A stretch of DNA of 7,220 nucleotides from Pseudomonadota bacterium (GTDB lineage: Bacteria; Pseudomonadota; Alphaproteobacteria; Rhizobiales; Rhizobiaceae): contig JAEXXS010000223.1 in assembly GCA_023451915.1 (NCBI GenBank), positions 1 to 7,220 on the forward strand, written 5' to 3'. The number at the start of each line of letters is the position of its first letter. The first letter of the stretch is position 1. The notes under the pieces are model-generated. The model saw nothing but the letters and a program-made list of their open reading frames with translations, was not told the DNA's origin and ran no database searches. Below are positions 5,972 to 7,220 of the stretch, in pieces. Both the position numbers and the translations under genes were made by a program.

Positions 5972-6901
5972 ATGAAATCTCTTTTGAAATCGGCAGTCGC
6001 TGGCGTGGCCCTTATGGCTGCATCATTTGCTGCCCATGCGGCTGACATCAACATTGTTGTCGTCAGCCATGGCCAGGCATCGGATCCGTTCTGGTCCGTT
6101 GTGAAGAATGGTGTGGCGGAAGCTGCCAAGGATACAGGCGCAAAGGTTGACTATCGTGCGCCGGAAACCTTCGACATGGTGCAGATGGCGCAGCTTATCG
6201 ATGCGGCCATCAACCAGAAGCCGCAGGGTATCGTCGTATCGATCCCCGATGCCGATGCGCTCGGACCGTCGATCCAGCGCGCCGTCGCGGCGGGCATTCC
6301 AGTCATTTCGATGAATTCCGGCTCTGACGCCTCCAAGAAGCTCGGCGCGCTGCTGCATGTCGGTCAGGATGAGGCCGATGCGGGCAAAGCCGCCGGTGAA
6401 GCCCTGAAGAAGGCGGGCGGCAAGAAGGGCATCTGCGTCAATCAGGAAGTGGGCAATGTCTCTCTTGACCAGCGTTGCGCCGGTTTCAAGGAAGGTTTTG
6501 GCGATGTGACCGTTCTGCCGACCTCAACCGACCCTGCGGAAAACGAAGCCAAGGTGCGTGCAGCGCTGGCTTCGGATACGGCTATCGATACGATACTGAC
6601 GCTCAACGCTACGCTTGCCGGTGAACCGGCCGTGAAGGCAGCAGGCGAAAGCGGCCGCAGCGGCATCCATGTCGCGACCTTCGACATGTCGGCTGGCTTC
6701 CTTGAAGCGATCCAGAACGGCAAGGCGGACTTCGCCATCGACCAGCAGCAGTTCCTGCAAGGCTATCTGCCGGTTTCGTTCCTGGCGCTCCATGCGAAAT
6801 ATGGCCTGATGCCTGGCGGCAATGTGCCTTCCGGTCCGAACCTGATTACCAAGGACAAGGCCAAGCAGGTGGTTGAGTTGTCCGCCAAGGGCATCCGCTA
6901 G
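5972..6901 (+). CDS. Periplasmic sugar-binding protein of a CUT2-type ABC transporter (RbsB-like)
   Basis: Periplasmic receptor of a monosaccharide/polyol ABC importer. It is 309 residues: a clear Sec signal peptide (MKSLLKSAVAGVALMAASFAAHA, cleavage after residue 23) and one Peripla_BP_4 domain (type I fold, ribose/galactose/inositol group). VVVSHGQASDPFW (29-41) forms the first strand and binding-loop region, with Phe40/Trp41 likely to stack on a sugar ring. GIVVSIPDADALGP (86-99) and GIPVISMNSG (108-117) are standard lobe-1 motifs; FDMSAGF and IDQQQFLQGY are typical lobe-2 elements. Cys155 and Cys169 are the only cysteines after the signal and may form a disulfide. The gene has its own promoter region and precedes another gene of the same direction. 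The related dehydrogenase diverges from it. The exact sugar cannot be read from sequence; inositol or another polyol is suggested only by the operator form and the neighbour. Confidence 0.88.
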   Translation: MKSLLKSAVAGVALMAASFAAHAADINIVVVSHGQASDPFWSVVKNGVAEAAKDTGAKVDYRAPETFDMVQMAQLIDAAINQKPQGIVVSIPDADALGPSIQRAVAAGIPVISMNSGSDASKKLGALLHVGQDEADAGKAAGEALKKAGGKKGICVNQEVGNVSLDQRCAGFKEGFGDVTVLPTSTDPAENEAKVRAALASDTAIDTILTLNATLAGEPAVKAAGESGRSGIHVATFDMSAGFLEAIQNGKADFAIDQQQFLQGYLPVSFLALHAKYGLMPGGNVPSGPNLITKDKAKQVVELSAKGIR

Positions 6902-7044
6902 AACCGGCAATATTTCGGCTCTGGCGGCCTGCAAATGGCACTGTTTTGCGCTTCCGGTGCTCATGTACCCAAAAGTACACTGCGCTCCGGTTCTCAAACT
7001 GCACCATTTTCGGCTCGCCAGAACCAAAATCTCCTCCGGTTCTA
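6899..7044. repeat. Long imperfect inverted repeat/hairpin at the end of the binding-protein gene
   Basis: Nested complementary blocks lie in mirror order around one axis: TAGAACCGG 6899-6907 with CCGGTTCTA 7036-7044 (9/9); CTGGCG 6921-6926 with CGCCAG 7016-7021; AAATGG 6933-6938 with CCATTT 7004-7009; CCGG 6954-6957 with 6987-6990; TGTAC 6964-6968 with GTACA 6975-6979, leaving the loop CCAAAA. I count by eye about 48 Watson-Crick pairs plus a few G-U pairs over arms of 70 nt. The first bases of the stem are the TAG stop. Placed between the binding-protein gene and the next transporter gene, it could protect the upstream mRNA and lower downstream expression. No T run follows, so it is not a standard terminator. 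Confidence 0.75.
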
Positions 7045-7054
7045 AATAGCTATT
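7045..7054. other. 10-bp perfect palindrome directly after the long hairpin
   Basis: AATAGCTATT is a perfect dyad abutting the right end of the long inverted repeat. No function can be assigned. Confidence 0.3.
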
Positions 7055-7060
7055 GTAGCA

Positions 7061-7082
7061 CCCGCCCATTGCGATGGGCGGG
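7061..7082. repeat. GC-rich perfect 9-bp stem-loop upstream of the next transporter gene
   Basis: CCCGCCCAT (7061-7069) pairs perfectly with ATGGGCGGG (7074-7082) around the loop TGCG. The flanking CACCCG (7059-7064) can instead pair with CGGGTG (7085-7090), so two partly exclusive folds exist. It is 70 bp before the next start codon and has no T run after it, so a terminator is unlikely. An mRNA-stability or processing element is possible. Confidence 0.5.
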
Positions 7083-7152
7083 AACGGGTGGTCGCACCCT
7101 GAGCTCGACGGCTGCGGATCAAGCGGCTGCGAGACGGCTTCAGGAGAAAATC

Positions 7153-7220
7153 ATGAGTGAACCAATGTCCGAACCGAAGCCCGCGACGATTGCGGCGCAG
7201 CGAGACGAACGGCTGAAAAC
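7153..7220 (+). CDS. Start of the next sugar ABC transporter gene (probably permease), cut by window end
   Basis: Only 22 complete codons are visible, reading MSEPMSEPKPATIAAQRDERLK. The ATG at 7153 has AGGAG (7142-7146) 6 bp upstream, a good ribosome binding site. A hydrophilic, charged N-terminal tail with RDERLK is the style of rhizobial CUT2 (RbsC-type) permeases before their first membrane helix, and the position after a sugar-binding protein gene fits. The ATP-binding subunit is the main alternative, but those usually enter a nucleotide-binding domain sooner. A second in-frame ATG at 7165 starts a near-copy of the first four codons (MSEP twice). The product identity is inference. Confidence 0.6.
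   Translation, partial: MSEPMSEPKPATIAAQRDERLK

Overview
The window reads as chromosomal DNA of an alphaproteobacterium of the order Rhizobiales, most likely Brucella/Ochrobactrum (Brucellaceae). This rests on the moderately GC-rich coding style, the protein sequences (a BtuB/BtuF-type uptake set and a CUT2 sugar-binding protein of rhizobial flavour) and the hairpin-forming intergenic DNA. No species can be fixed from the sequence alone.

Left half (1-4465, + strand): a tightly packed uptake operon. A TonB-dependent outer-membrane receptor (btuB-like, cut at its 5' end by the window edge) is followed by a periplasmic binding protein (btuF-like), an inner-membrane FecCD-type permease (btuC-like) and an ABC ATPase (btuD-like). 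The gaps are 14 bp, an 8-bp overlap and a 4-bp ATGA overlap, which points to one mRNA with coupled translation. Together they form a complete route across both membranes. Vitamin B12 or another corrinoid is the best substrate guess from the receptor; heme or ferric siderophores remain possible, because the ABC family is shared.

Middle (4466-5680): about 100 bp of hairpin-rich intergenic DNA separates the operon from a convergent Gfo/Idh/MocA-family NAD(P)-dependent sugar/polyol dehydrogenase on the - strand.

Right half (5681-7220): a 291-bp divergent control region holds a perfect 16-bp palindrome of the form GGAA-N6-TTCC, overlapping a TTGACA/TATAAT-like promoter. To its right is a CUT2-type periplasmic sugar-binding protein. 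After a 251-bp gap comes the first 22 codons of the next gene, probably another component of the same sugar ABC transporter. That gap contains a remarkable long imperfect hairpin (6899-7044) whose base is the stop codon of the binding-protein gene. The dehydrogenase and transporter are probably co-regulated for uptake and first oxidation of a sugar or polyol; the operator shape hints at an RpiR/IolR-type regulator and hence at an inositol-like substrate, but this is inference.

I see no rRNA, tRNA, CRISPR array, phage gene or transposase. The gene content is that of an ordinary transport and catabolism region. The most interesting signals are non-coding: the shared palindromic operator and the long hairpin element.
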